From Phoronis ovalis (lineage: Eukaryota > Phoronida > Phoronidae): DNA of 14,113 nt. Positions 1-9,586 of the stretch are shown piece after piece (position 1 is the first letter of the stretch; every line of letters begins with the position of its first letter). Below the pieces are notes generated by a model. It saw nothing but the letters and a program-made list of their open reading frames with translations. It did not search any database and had not been told where the DNA came from. The stretch is from NCBI GenBank assembly GCA_028565635.1, contig JAOXYB010034185.1, positions 1 through 14,113 of the forward strand. The letters are read 5' to 3'. Both the position numbers and the translations under genes were made by a program.

Positions 1-133
1 GCCGAATATGAAACCGATCGGGTAAAAACTGAAGCTGTTATCGCGAGACAAAGAAAGTGTTACATACAACGACAACGACGCCTACACTACGACAATATGC
101 CCATTCCACTATGGTGGATGGGCATAAAAATGT
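1..133 (+). repeat. End of a dispersed repeat with terminal hairpin, copy A (cut by the window edge)
   Basis: The core CTGAAGC(T/C)GTTAT(C/A)GCGAGACAAAGAAA and the ATGCCCAT-ATGGGCAT hairpin (97-125) followed by AAAAA recur in reverse orientation at 13532-13665. It lies in the intron after exon 11 of the minus-strand gene. The element's 5' part is outside the window. The family is not recognised by name, but this hairpin-ended repeat style is familiar from bivalve DNA (inference). Confidence 0.8.
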
Positions 134-342
134 CATGATAATGGTAGTAGACATATTTTATTCTGTAATTAACTAAATTTAACTGTATGCATTTAAAAAC
201 CTGTAGAAGTCGCAAATTATTCCAGATTAATAATCTTAAATTACATGTGTCCTTTTAGCATATTCCAAAATGGTCAAATTTACGACAACTGCAGTACATG
301 CAAAACTAAATTCAAATGTGCAAATCATTTGTGTTAACATAC

Positions 343-598
343 CAGAGATTTTAGTGACTCTTCTAAACTACTGCATTTGTTTTCTAAGCTTTCCTTCTCA
401 GTATATAAAGCTCTAACTTTAGCCAATAATCCTGTGTTTTCTGATTGTAATTGAGCATTTTTAACAGTCATCCTTTCGGTCAGTTCTAACATTTCCGTCT
501 CCCGAACTCTGCAAGATACTATGTCTTGCTGCAGTTCTTGGTCAGTCTGCTGGACGTCATTCATCTGGGCCTGTAGACTGTTCATCTGAGAGACTTTC
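343..598 (-). CDS. CCDC186: CCDC186 exon 11, last one in the window
   Basis: The acceptor is CTCACTTCACAG and the donor CTG|GTATGT. Its first base completes an Arg codon with exon 10; 85 codons follow, ending in phase 0. It contains the conserved LTERMTVKNAQLQSEN (human LFTERLTSKNAQLQSES). The distance from NKFREI to this block equals the human distance (66 residues), so no exon is missing between them. The transcript must continue beyond position 1. Confidence 0.92.
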
Positions 599-3500
599 CT
601 GTGAAGTGAGAGCAACTTCTGGTAAGGTTTAGTTAAGTATGACACAGTACATGTTATTGATGAGAAAAATATTTTATGAAGAATAGCTTTGCCTCTGATT
701 AAGCCTGCCATCACAGCAGACAAATGTTGAATTTTGTCAGATTGCATTCGGAAAACTCTGACGGATCTTTTGACTATCTTAAAATAGAGATCAGAGAATT
801 CACTCCATCTATCTTGAGGTCTTCAACAATATCTGGTAAAATCCAAATGTGAAATGTATGTTCCATATTGCTTGTTACACCGAGATATAAACTGTTTTGT
901 GGTACCAGTACAATAGAGTTTTTATTTTCATTTCATATAATTATAACATTAAAAATCAATACTGCCCACAGCACAGGTATAATTACAATAATTACAATTA
1001 AATCTAATACATCTTAAGTTCACACACGTCATACAAAAACTCATACACATGTTCAGGGCTTTTCTTTCACAAACAACATTTCTAGTACTGATCAATGACC
1101 AATATTTGGAATACTGTTGGATATGTAAAGGGTAGTTTATTGCATAGTTATTACGTTGTATTATTTAAAAATTTAACTATTAATCAAAAATGACACATCC
1201 TGCATAGTAACTCTGTGTTATCTTGAAGCAATAACGCCTGGTCATCCAATATCAATATCCAGGTAATGAGAGTCTAATAGGTGGCAGCAGGCATCAACGG
1301 TACTCTGCCATCTTGCAAATTGAACACAGTCGTATACTAGGCATGTGAAATGTGATTGTTACTTCTGCAAATACTTAACGAAATGCTGAACAGCTAATGA
1401 CATCTAGTGAGGAGTCATATTTAAGTCTACCATAATAGAACTCTTTCTAGTTACAGTTTCAAGTATCGTTTACCAGGTGATATTGTGAGAAAATGTGAGA
1501 TTTGGGTTAAACTCAATGCTTAGAAAAGTATCGTGTTTATTTATTTACTGATAAAATGTCACTAGCCTGTTCCAAATTTATAAGATTTAGAAAAATTATT
1601 TTTCAAGTTATTTAATTTGGATTTTAAATCAACAAAATGGTCTTAATCTTACCTCTCAAGTTCATCTCTTTTTGTCTCCAGTTCTCTGACTTTATCTTGT
1701 GATTCTCTGATGGTACGTTTCTGACTTTGCATGATCTCCCTGAACTTGTTCATTGTACTTTCATTGGTCAACCTTTCTTCTTCATGGGCTTTCACCTGTA
1801 ATAACAAACATTTGCACATTATCAACCTAGTAAATTCAGTTGCATGTGGAAGTCTATCAAAATGACTAAAAGTGGTGGATTGCAAACCAAGAAAATGTCT
1901 CATTATTAAAATAATTTCATTTTAACAAATGTTGACTGATGATGAAGCAGACATCTGTACTATTCTACTGTACAATTAGACATCCACTTGTAAATCAAAT
2001 AATATTATTTTATGTATACTAAAACTGACAAACCTCTAATTACAGTTAACTTTATTTGTTAGAACACTGATGTTCATAATTTCAGATGCTACTTAAACAT
2101 TTTATTTCTTCCTTAGTAATCTGAATGTAAAACTTGAAGTTACACCCGAAAACTTACTTTATCATTCAGCGTTTTAGCTTCTTCCATTAAGTCCTTATGT
2201 TGGCACTTTAAACTATCTAGTTCTCTTTTGGTCATTACATGAATCTAAATATAACATGAAAAATATTTTTGCAGTTTCCACATAATTGAAATGTACGTTT
2301 ATTTGCTATAACATCATTTATACACCAGTTAAAGTGTAGAAAATTGTCAATTTAACTTGTGAATACAGCACAGTGTTTTGAGATTAAAAAAAAACACATT
2401 CACTTTGGTACATAAAACGAATATTCCTTTGGTGGTTTCAATACGAATGACCTAAGACCTCGTTAAGATATTTATTCAGCAACTCTGTCAGGAACGATTT
2501 GAAGCAGTGTTTACCAGTAATGTTCAATATGGTCCAGACTTGTGTAAAAACATGAAATTCATTTAAGGACTGATCCAATAAAAATTATCGGGGAAAGGCA
2601 CGAAATAATTATAACAATGGTGGTAAGGGGTAGAGGTTTCAGTTTATTACAAGCGAAACAGAGTGGAAAAGTTATTATTGGGAGTTGATTTTAATAACGA
2701 CAGGAGAGAGGCGAAAATAGTTAGAATTACTACGATAACCGGGAAGCAGAACATTTCAGGTTTTCAAGGGAATAGCTTAAATCACAATAAAAGTCGGATA
2801 CTTAACAGATTGTTAAAAGACCAAGGGAACTGGAAAAAGCTGCAGTGATAATAAACTGGATTTCTTCCTTTTTGAAATGAATACCAGTAATTACCTCCTC
2901 AACGTCACTTTTTTCCTGTTCAAACTGCTGCAATTCTGTCTTTTTCTTCCGTAATTCAATATCTAGGGAATTTGACTTGATTTCCTCCGACTCCTATAAC
3001 AAAAGAAACAACTGGTAAATAAACATGACCTACATAGTCTGACCTTTTTAAATATTATAAAAGGATGAGGGTAATTACATCAAACAAGTCTGTACATTTA
3101 ACATTTACGGAAAAGCTGTTCCACAAAAATACAAGGTGTTGGTACATAACACTAATCCCCTCACATTTTAAAATCAATGGCTAACTTAACCTGCACTTGG
3201 GATTATCTTAATATATTGAATGTTGGACTGCAAGAAAAAAAATTAATTAAAAATAGGTCATCTTATTATATTGAATGTTGGATTGCAAAAATAATTTAAA
3301 AATAAGTCAAGGTCAAAGGTCATTATTAAGCTAATTGAGGTCATATGCTCATCAGATGCACAATCATCACAAACAGATATGCTTGGCTTGTAACATTGTC
3401 TCTGTCTATCAGAGTTTTTAAGAAAGCAGCACAAATAGTTTATTTCCAGATAAAACATGGCCACGAGATGGTCATATTGGAAGTCATCTAGGTCAAACTC

Positions 3501-6500
3501 AAAATCACATGTATTTTGATCTGTATTTTCCCTTTGACTTGCAACGGTATCTCTAACTATCATAGTTTTCAAGATTCAACCAATTTAATGTACGTACCAA
3601 TTTTTTTTTCATACCCTACATACATAGATTTAAATGTTTTTCATATGCCTTAGATTTAAATCATATTGTCCACACAACGGTATAACAACCACCAATGGAA
3701 AGAAAATAAAAGCAGCCCTCCCTTCCTCCTTTTTGTGCTGGATATACACATGGCATTTACCCTTCTGATATAGTTTTCGTTTTCAGAGATATTGACCATT
3801 TTACAAATAAAAGTAAGTTAGAAAATTACTTTGTGACATCCATGTTTACCTGATATGTTTTTATCATAGCTTGACAATCCCTTCGAATAATTTCAGTTTC
3901 TTCCTTAGCCTCGGCTAATTTTCTTGCTGTGTCTTCCTGTTTAGCTTTCATTTCCTGCGCAAAATGGAAAATTTACCATTACAGTGGCAAATAGGTAGTG
4001 CAGAAAGCTCTACTGTTGCATGCATTTTTACCTGTCTGTCAAGCTATTTTTATCAATATAAGAATCTGATATAATTAGGTTAAGTACAATTAAATGTTAT
4101 ATCTTGTATTTAAATTCAAGTATTATTTATAATATGCAAAATTCTGCCAAAATGGTGACCGTTAACAACACATGTATCAAGTAACATCCCTTATACGACA
4201 GCTTAAAGTTACAATTTAATTATCCTAATTAATACCCATCGCCTCTAAATTATGACATGAGGAATGCTAGGATCGCTGAACTAAATATGCTCATGCAGCC
4301 ACGATAGTAAAATTTTATTAATACAAATTAGTCTAAAATGTCCTTAGTTCATCATACTTTCAAGGTTTTTTCCCCATAAAATGTTAGTTTTACAAAAATT
4401 TAGAATGATTATATAGTGCTTTAATTATTCGACATTATAACCATACCAAATAATACTGCATTACTGGTGGATAATGCTCGAGATGATTAATATTTTAGAG
4501 GTGTGTGTATCTCCGGAAGCCATTTCTGACAGCTACCAATATGCCTGCTTAAGAAGAATCCACAAATGTTACTTTCCATAATTACCCTTGATTGAACTGG
4601 TAAGAACTTCATAGAGATGACTACCCAGACTACCCTACTTGTATTCTAATTTACTTCCTCGATTCAAATCATATATCCTTTCTTACATTTTCCTTACCCC
4701 GTGCTTTCTTTTAGCCGAACGATTCTTATATTTACCTTGTGAGCATCTAGTTCAGCTCTAAGTTTGTTTTGTGCCCATTTAACACGAACATCTTGTGACG
4801 ACACCACCTCTTTCTGTTTCTCCAACTCCTTTTGTAAAGCAAACAAATCTGCCCGCTGCACAAACAAAAAATAGAGTGCTCAGTCACACATATACACTAT
4901 TTAGAAATTCTTCTTTTTTAAATCTTCTTGCTGTCATTGATGTTACAAATATTTATTATTGCAATAACATCATCACAACATGAATTATTTATAAAAATTA
5001 TTTTCAGTATAACATCTTGTCGCTATACTATACTATACTGTATAACCCGTGACAGACCAGTTTGAAAATCAAACCTCTGAACCAGTCAGTGCAGCACCTT
5101 CTGTGCCCCAACACATGGAAACAAGACAAAATAAGCAGAAAAAACTTTAACATGAATATATCAGACATCTGTTATTTGAGATTGCAGCAACACCAGATGA
5201 GAACTGCGTCAAGAATCAAGACAGTTGGCAAATACTAAAGGACTGATAAAGATTATATCTGACTCTTATTTTAAATCATACCTTAACATCATAAGCATCC
5301 CCAAGTTTTTGTTTCTCGGCTTTAGTTGTCCGTAAGATTCCAGCTAATGCTTCTTTTTCTTTGTTGACATCACGAAACATTAGTTCCAGGCGATCAAGAA
5401 CTTTTCTCAGCTCTAAAATTTTACTTTCACTTTGCGCATACCTAACAACCATGGTATCTTTTTCTTTGACAGCATCTGAAGCCTTTTTGTCAGACTACAA
5501 TGTTTAAAAAGTATTCCAGTTACAGCCATTCAATAAACTGAGTAATATAGCTTAACAAAGATTCCTAAAGTTGCCACAGTCCTTATCTTAGCCAAAGTGA
5601 ACTTAACAAACCTTATGTCAACCTTATAACAAGCTAATGTCTAGCTAATACAGTTTCAAGGTCACAACGGGTCTCTTAAAACTCATGCCTGGAAAGTCTA
5701 TTTCTGTATTTATCTTACTTTTTACATTAGTACAATGAATAACAAGGCTAGAGAATACAGTGGAGAAGTACATAAAGACTTCAGTGCATATTAGAATCCA
5801 TCTTTTTTAATTGTACAAAATACAATGCCCAATCAATGAGAAATATAACAAAATCCACTCTTCGGGTAGTATCTTGCTTCCGCCTCTAGGATTAAAACAT
5901 ATTTCGGTACTGATTAAGTGTAATGTTAAGTCTGTCAACATACTGTGAGGCAATACTGTCAAAGGCATTCTTAACCTTTACACCAGTTCAGGACAAGTTA
6001 TTCACGCTTTGCACTTTGGGTTTAATTGTGGGCAGTTTAATGAAAAAATACACTAATAAAAGTATATATTTTTGGAAGGATTATGAAAAATCCTTCTACT
6101 TAGCTACCACATGATTGTGTAATCAGCAAGAGAGCCATTTGGGTGAAACCTCATGTTTTTCAAAATGCAAAATTCAGTCCAACACCCCTGCAGATACTAA
6201 GCTAAAATTTGGCCAAAATTAACTTTCAACTAGGAACTCTAATAACGTATCTAAGATTTTTGAAATTTTTTTTAGTTCTGAAATGATGTGCTTCTAAAGA
6301 TATGGGTATCAGAAAAAAATGAAAATTTTTGGCAGTGGAATTTTGGAAAGTCATAACTTGTGAATGATACAAAATTTTAAAAATTGAGATATAATTTTGG
6401 AGATCTCTATTTGAAATTAATTTTGGCCAAGTTTCAACTTTGTATCTATAGGGGTGTTAGAGTTATACTTGTTTAAAGTTTACATGTTGAAAAACATGAG

Positions 6501-9500
6501 CTTTTACCCAAAGTGGCCTCCTTACAATTTACATAATCATGTGACAGATAAGTAAAGTAACTTTTCATAATCCTTCAGTTAATACCTTAGCAGAAATGTA
6601 TTCTTTTATTAGTCTGTTTTTTCAATAAACTGCCCAAAATTTGAATCAAACTGTAAAGTGTAAATAACTTGTCACATGCACACTAGGATCTGATTTCAGT
6701 TATAATTTCCAGGTATTAGGGTCTACTAGAACAATGAAGAACTGCAGAAAAGTGTGAAGACTAATAAATTATGTACTACCTGATCCAATTCCCCTTTAAG
6801 TTTTAAAATAGCTTGCTTGGCCGCTGCATCATGAGAAGCAAGTTTTTCTTTGTAAAATCGAACTTCTTTTTGGAATTGTACTAGATTGTTTTCCAGCTGA
6901 AATTTAACAAAGACATGCTTATGAAATCCCTCAAAAAAACTACTAACCTATTTAATCAAATAACGAAAATATAGTAGAAAGTTTGAACAACTTGCGGCAT
7001 GTTTCTCATGCTCTGTAAAACACAGATATATTTTTCTGACATGCTGCATCCATGATTGCGTGTTTAGAGTTGTAAATGCAGTATTGTTATCATTAAATTA
7101 CTTTGTATATAAATGTTAAATGATCAGGTACACAAGGTTTGCTAGCTAATGTGTTACCTCTTTAATGTTTGCTAAGTATATTTCATCAGTACTCTTAGAT
7201 TTATAACTCTGCACTTGACCAAAAAACTTGTTCCTTTCTTGAACCACAACATCCATTTGATTAGACAACTCATCATTCTTTGACCTCAGTCTAAAACAAG
7301 AGAGAGTCTAAGAGAAGACCTTGCTACAGTGAGAGGCATAAGTAATATCTAGTAACAATTAAGGATTTGCACAATACTACTTAGATACATCTACCAGAAC
7401 ATTGTTTGTTTGCAATGTAAATTTATGCTTAAAGTTGCTATAGTAGCACACAATTAAATTTCACAGGTTCTACATATTTTTTCAACAAGTGCTGCCACAG
7501 AACAATTTATTGTGAAAGGTCTCTCACAGGATTGTCATTCAGTGCTAAAAACATTAACTCATTCCCAGTATAAGCAATTAAAACATATTTTCCATATCAC
7601 TACCCTAAAATATTTTTATCACTTATTAACAGTCATATTTTTTAACTTGGCCAAAATCCCAAAGGAAATGTGAGTGTTTTAGAAACGTTTTGCTTGTTGA
7701 ACAAGGAAGAGCTAGACGTAATAAATTTCAGCTTAAAATACTCAAAATATTTCAATTGAAGTAATGCGAAAATATTTTAATTGTAACAAAAAGACTTACT
7801 GTTTAATAATTTCAGTTTTGCTATTTAGTTTTTCATCTAATAAGTCCACTTTAGCAAGTAGTTGCTTGTATTCAGGAAATTCTTTCACAGATACAGCATA
7901 TTTCAATCCATTAGGTAAAACTGAACTTAATGAAGCACTGTTGACCAGTTGTGGAGGTGTAATATTAAAATCTAATTCTGCATCTAGTTCAGATAAAAGT
8001 TGTTCCTCATTATCATTGCTGTAACTGACATCTTGATGTAAACTACCAGCAGCAGACAAAGTTTTAGTATCACGTAACACAGTTGAATCTTCAGTTATTA
8101 ATGTAGAATTTACATCTACATTTCCTGTCATCAAACCATGGAGATGGCGTGTTCCTGAAATCTGTTTGTATTTAGTACCAAGGTCATCTTCAGTTAAATT
8201 TGCATCTTCACTACTATCGCTGTCACTATCACTATTGCTATCCATAACATTTGCACCTGGACTAGGAGATAGCAATTCTTTTTCATTTAGTATATTGGTA
8301 TTGGTCTGTGCCAACTGACCATTGTCTTCTGATATTAGGTCGACATCATCAAAGTTACTGTAAGATAGCACAGTTTTTACTGCATCTTCTTTTGGAACAC
8401 CTTCATGTTTTGTGGCATTTAATTCACCGTTTCCCCTATTTGGCACATGATTTGATGTATTCATGGTTCCTGAAACTTGATCCTCCATTTCATAATTGCA
8501 ATTATCCCTCGGCCTGGACTGAATTGAACATGTGGATTCTTTCAATCTAGAAGGTAAAACATCACCATTGGCTGCTGTTCCAATGTCAAGAACGTTATTA
8601 CTATCTTCAATATCATTGCATTGCACATCATTTATTTGGTCACATTCCGGTTCAAAAGGTTCACTTGCACTATCCATAATTGGTAAATATTGACCTTGAC
8701 TGGAATGTGAACTTTGACCTATGACATAAGAATTAAAATCTTCTTCAGGTGGAGACAATTCTAATTCCTCATCAGTATCATCCTCTGTTCTTTCTATTTC
8801 TAGCAAAGAATTTTCTGAAATTTCCACAACTTGCCTTACAGCAGCAATTTCATTGTGACTGATTATATGGTCCCCAGCAAGGTTTCCCAATAATAAATTA
8901 CTATCTGGAATAATGTCACTATGACTGTGGCACTCATCTGCACTTGAAATATTGGTTTGTTGCTTACATAACGTAGAGTCTGGAATTAAAGTTCCATCTT
9001 CACTATATGAATAATTTTCTTCCTTTTCACTAGCATCACTAGGACCTTGTGATAAAAGCTGTTCTTGATTGCCAATACTAATTAATGAGTTTGAAGTTCT
9101 ATACATTTGTTCTGTGTTTGACAGAATTCTTGATGGCTGATATTGGGTATCTGGCAGTGAACCAATGGAAACCATGCTCTGTGCTGTTCCTTCACATGAG
9201 CTCACTTCATTAAGATTTACTATGATATTATCTGTACAACTTGGCATGTCGTGTACACCTGTATCTCCATTTTTCAGGTTCGAGGAATGCATGTCACTAT
9301 TACAGAGTGACTCTATTGGCAAGTTATTGTGTGTAGGCTGTTCACACAGCAGTTGACTATCTGCTTCTGCATTCAAGGAATGAAACTGTTCATCAGAAGT
9401 GCAGGAGACTAACTGTACTAGTGAGCCACCATGTTTTTGGTCATCTATCGAATGTTGTGCAGCTGTTGGAGTGCCATTTTCTGGAATGGTGAGATCAGAT

Positions 9501-9580
9501 TGATCACAAACCGGTTGGCTATCTGCTTCCGGGCTTTCTTCCTCTTGGAAAGCAGGAGTATCATCTTCCGCGTCAGACAT
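343..9580 (-). CDS. CCDC186: CCDC186/CCCP-1-type coiled-coil protein, ten coding exons joined, 3' end beyond the window
   Basis: Joining 7800-9580, 7158-7290, 6780-6896, 5282-5494, 4736-4855, 3850-3954, 2895-2993, 2158-2244, 1653-1795 and 343-598 gives 1018 residues with no stop; every junction is GT-AG and keeps frame. Residues 1 to about 550 are acidic, Ser/Asp/Asn-rich and probably disordered; from about 556 on it is Lys/Glu/Gln-rich coiled coil. The landmarks RVKWAQNKLRAELDAHK, CQAMIKTYQESEEIKSN and LTERMTVKNAQLQSEN match vertebrate CCDC186 as I remember it, with similar spacing. The family is a RAB2-linked trans-Golgi protein that works with the EARP complex in dense-core vesicle cargo sorting (C. 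elegans CCCP-1, fly Golgin104). There is no signal peptide or membrane segment. Human CCDC186 is about 900 residues, so this N-terminus is unusually long. The membrane/RAB2-binding C-terminal part, about 250 residues, should lie beyond position 1. Family identity is strong; function here is inferred from orthologues. Confidence 0.88.
599..1652 (-). other. CCDC186: CCDC186 intron 10, nothing recognised
   Basis: Protein spacing across it equals the human spacing, so no coding exon is hidden here. Positions about 1200-1500 are slightly richer in GC but show no motif I can name. Confidence 0.75.
1653..1795 (-). CDS. CCDC186: CCDC186 exon 10
   Basis: The acceptor is TATTACAG and the donor GAGAG|GTAAGA. 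It has 47 codons plus two bases (VKAHEEERLTNESTMNKFR to KRDELE, then AG). NKFREIMQSQKRTIRESQDK parallels human [20 protein letters not shown]. Confidence 0.9.
1796..2157 (-). other. CCDC186: CCDC186 intron 9, nothing recognised
   Basis: This is AT-rich sequence between GTAAGT and TTACAG. Confidence 0.8.
2158..2244 (-). CDS. CCDC186: CCDC186 exon 9
   Basis: The acceptor is TTATATTTAG and the donor AAA|GTAAGT. It has 29 codons, phase 0 at both ends (IHVMTKRELDSLKCQHKDL to AKTLNDK). It is coiled coil and too short to stand out as an open frame; it was found from splice sites and frame. Confidence 0.85.
2245..2894 (-). other. CCDC186: CCDC186 intron 8
   Basis: Positions about 2590-2850 are purine-rich on the plus strand and look unlike the surrounding T/A-rich intron, possibly an old insertion. 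No family is recognised. Confidence 0.6.
2895..2993 (-). CDS. CCDC186: CCDC186 exon 8
   Basis: The acceptor is TTGTTATAG and the donor GAG|GTAATT. It has 33 codons, phase 0 at both ends, beginning ESEEIKSNSLDIELRKKK, which matches human ESEEIKSNELDAKLR directly after the MIKTYQ of the previous exon. Confidence 0.92.
2994..3849 (-). other. CCDC186: CCDC186 intron 7
   Basis: It contains the tandem duplication at 3205-3308, directly followed by AAGGTCAAAGGTCA-type sequence with several further GGTCA words to about 3500, which looks like decayed interspersed repeat. The 104-codon open frame there is not a supported gene. Confidence 0.7.
3205..3308. repeat. Tandem duplication in CCDC186 intron 7
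   Basis: Two adjacent copies (3205-3259 and 3260-3308) share ATCTTA(A)TATATTGAATG, TTGGA(C/T)TGCAA and TTAAAAATA(G/A)GTC; the second copy is six bases shorter. Confidence 0.85.
3850..3954 (-). CDS. CCDC186: CCDC186 exon 7
   Basis: The acceptor is TTTTGCGCAG and the donor CAG|GTAAAC. It has 35 codons, phase 0 at both ends, exactly five heptads long (EMKAKQEDTARKLAEAK to CQAMIKTYQ). The CQ.MIKTYQ end is conserved with human. Confidence 0.92.
3955..4735 (-). other. CCDC186: CCDC186 intron 6, nothing recognised
   Basis: This is AT-rich sequence without supported features. Confidence 0.8.
4736..4855 (-). CDS. CCDC186: CCDC186 exon 6, carrying the VKWAQNKL family hallmark
   Basis: The acceptor is TTTGTGCAG and the donor AAG|GTAAAT. 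It has 40 codons, phase 0 at both ends (RADLFALQKELEKQKEVV to AELDAHK). The RVKWAQNKLRAELDAHK segment is nearly identical to vertebrate CCDC186 and is the best single identifier of the gene. Confidence 0.93.
4856..5281 (-). other. CCDC186: CCDC186 intron 5
   Basis: It holds only a short CTATA microsatellite; nothing else is recognised. Confidence 0.8.
5023..5044. repeat. Short CTATA microsatellite
   Basis: Three CTATA units are followed by a variant unit, in CCDC186 intron 5. Confidence 0.7.
5282..5494 (-). CDS. CCDC186: CCDC186 exon 5
   Basis: The acceptor is ACATTGTAG and the donor AAG|GTATGA. It has 71 codons, phase 0 at both ends (SDKKASDAVKEKDTMVVRY to KLGDAYDVK). MVVRYAQSESKILELRK and FRDVNKEKEAL align with the vertebrate [20 protein letters not shown] and LRDANKELEK region. 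Confidence 0.9.
5495..6779 (-). other. CCDC186: CCDC186 intron 4, host of the palindrome
   Basis: This is the longest intron in the window; about half of it is the palindrome at 5992-6673. The remainder is unremarkable AT-rich DNA. Confidence 0.85.
5992..6673. repeat. Long imperfect palindrome (foldback/MITE-like) in CCDC186 intron 4
   Basis: Left-arm blocks recur reverse-complemented on the right: GACAAGTTA at 5992 against TAACTTGTC at 6665-6673; GGGCAGTTTA(A/T)TGAAAAAA; ACTAATAAAAG; GAAGGATTATGAAAA; CACATGATT(G/A)TGTAA at 6108 against 6529-6543; CTCATGTTTTTCAA; AACACCCCT at 6181 against AGGGGTGTT at 6450-6458; and TTGGCCAAAATTAA. The similarity continues to the centre near 6330, so the whole element is two arms of about 330 bp with almost no spacer. 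No reading frame stands out. The transcribed intron could fold into a long hairpin. Confidence 0.87.
6780..6896 (-). CDS. CCDC186: CCDC186 exon 4
   Basis: The acceptor is TAAATTTCAG and the donor GATCAG|GTAGTA. It has 39 codons, phase 0 at both ends (LENNLVQFQKEVRFYKEKL to KLKGELDQ). The ASHDAAAKQAILKLKGEL stretch matches the human segment around AQDVTAKNAVQQLHKEM. Confidence 0.9.
7158..7290 (-). CDS. CCDC186: CCDC186 exon 3
   Basis: The acceptor is CTTGTTTTAG and the donor GAG|GTAACA. Its first base completes the Gln codon left open by exon 2; 44 full codons follow, from LRSKNDELSNQMD to YLANIKE. It is coiled coil and ends in phase 0. Confidence 0.88.
7291..7799 (-). other. CCDC186: CCDC186 intron 2, nothing recognised
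   Basis: This is AT-rich sequence between GTAAGT and TTTTAG, with no open frame or repeat that I can support. Confidence 0.8.
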
Positions 9581-9586
9581 AGTGAC
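7800..9586 (-). CDS. CCDC186: CCDC186 exon 2: large acidic N-terminal exon
   Basis: The acceptor TTTCTTTAG|GTCACT is followed six bases later by ATG (9580-9578); the donor is AAACA|GTAAGTC after 7800. It encodes residues 1-593 plus two bases of codon 594 (Gln). The open frame runs into the intron and stops at TAA straight after the donor. The composition is Asp/Glu/Ser/Asn/Gln-rich with no globular signature. It has an acidic Ser/Asp run at about residues 446-459 and another acidic patch around EDDTDEELELSPPEED. The last 40 residues (EFPEYKQLLAKVDLLDEKL) start the coiled coil, and a preceding LPNG resembles the VPNG before the human coiled coil. Residues 18-27 and 72-81 are a degenerate repeat. 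Confidence 0.9.

Noticed and set aside
3205-3308. Possible CRISPR-like repeat
   Set aside because: There are only two adjacent diverged copies without spacers, in an animal intron.
3258-3572. 104-codon minus-strand open frame
   Set aside because: It lies inside intron 7 and begins at a tandem repeat; there is no coiled-coil or other family resemblance, and exons 7 and 8 join well without it (MIKTYQ then ESEEIKSN as in human).
7764-8024. Plus-strand open frame with a signal-like hydrophobic stretch
   Set aside because: It overlaps the end of CCDC186 exon 2 on the opposite strand; it is a shadow of the Ser/Asp-rich coding sequence.
8308-8550. Plus-strand open frame, His/Leu-rich
   Set aside because: It is an antisense shadow of the large N-terminal exon.
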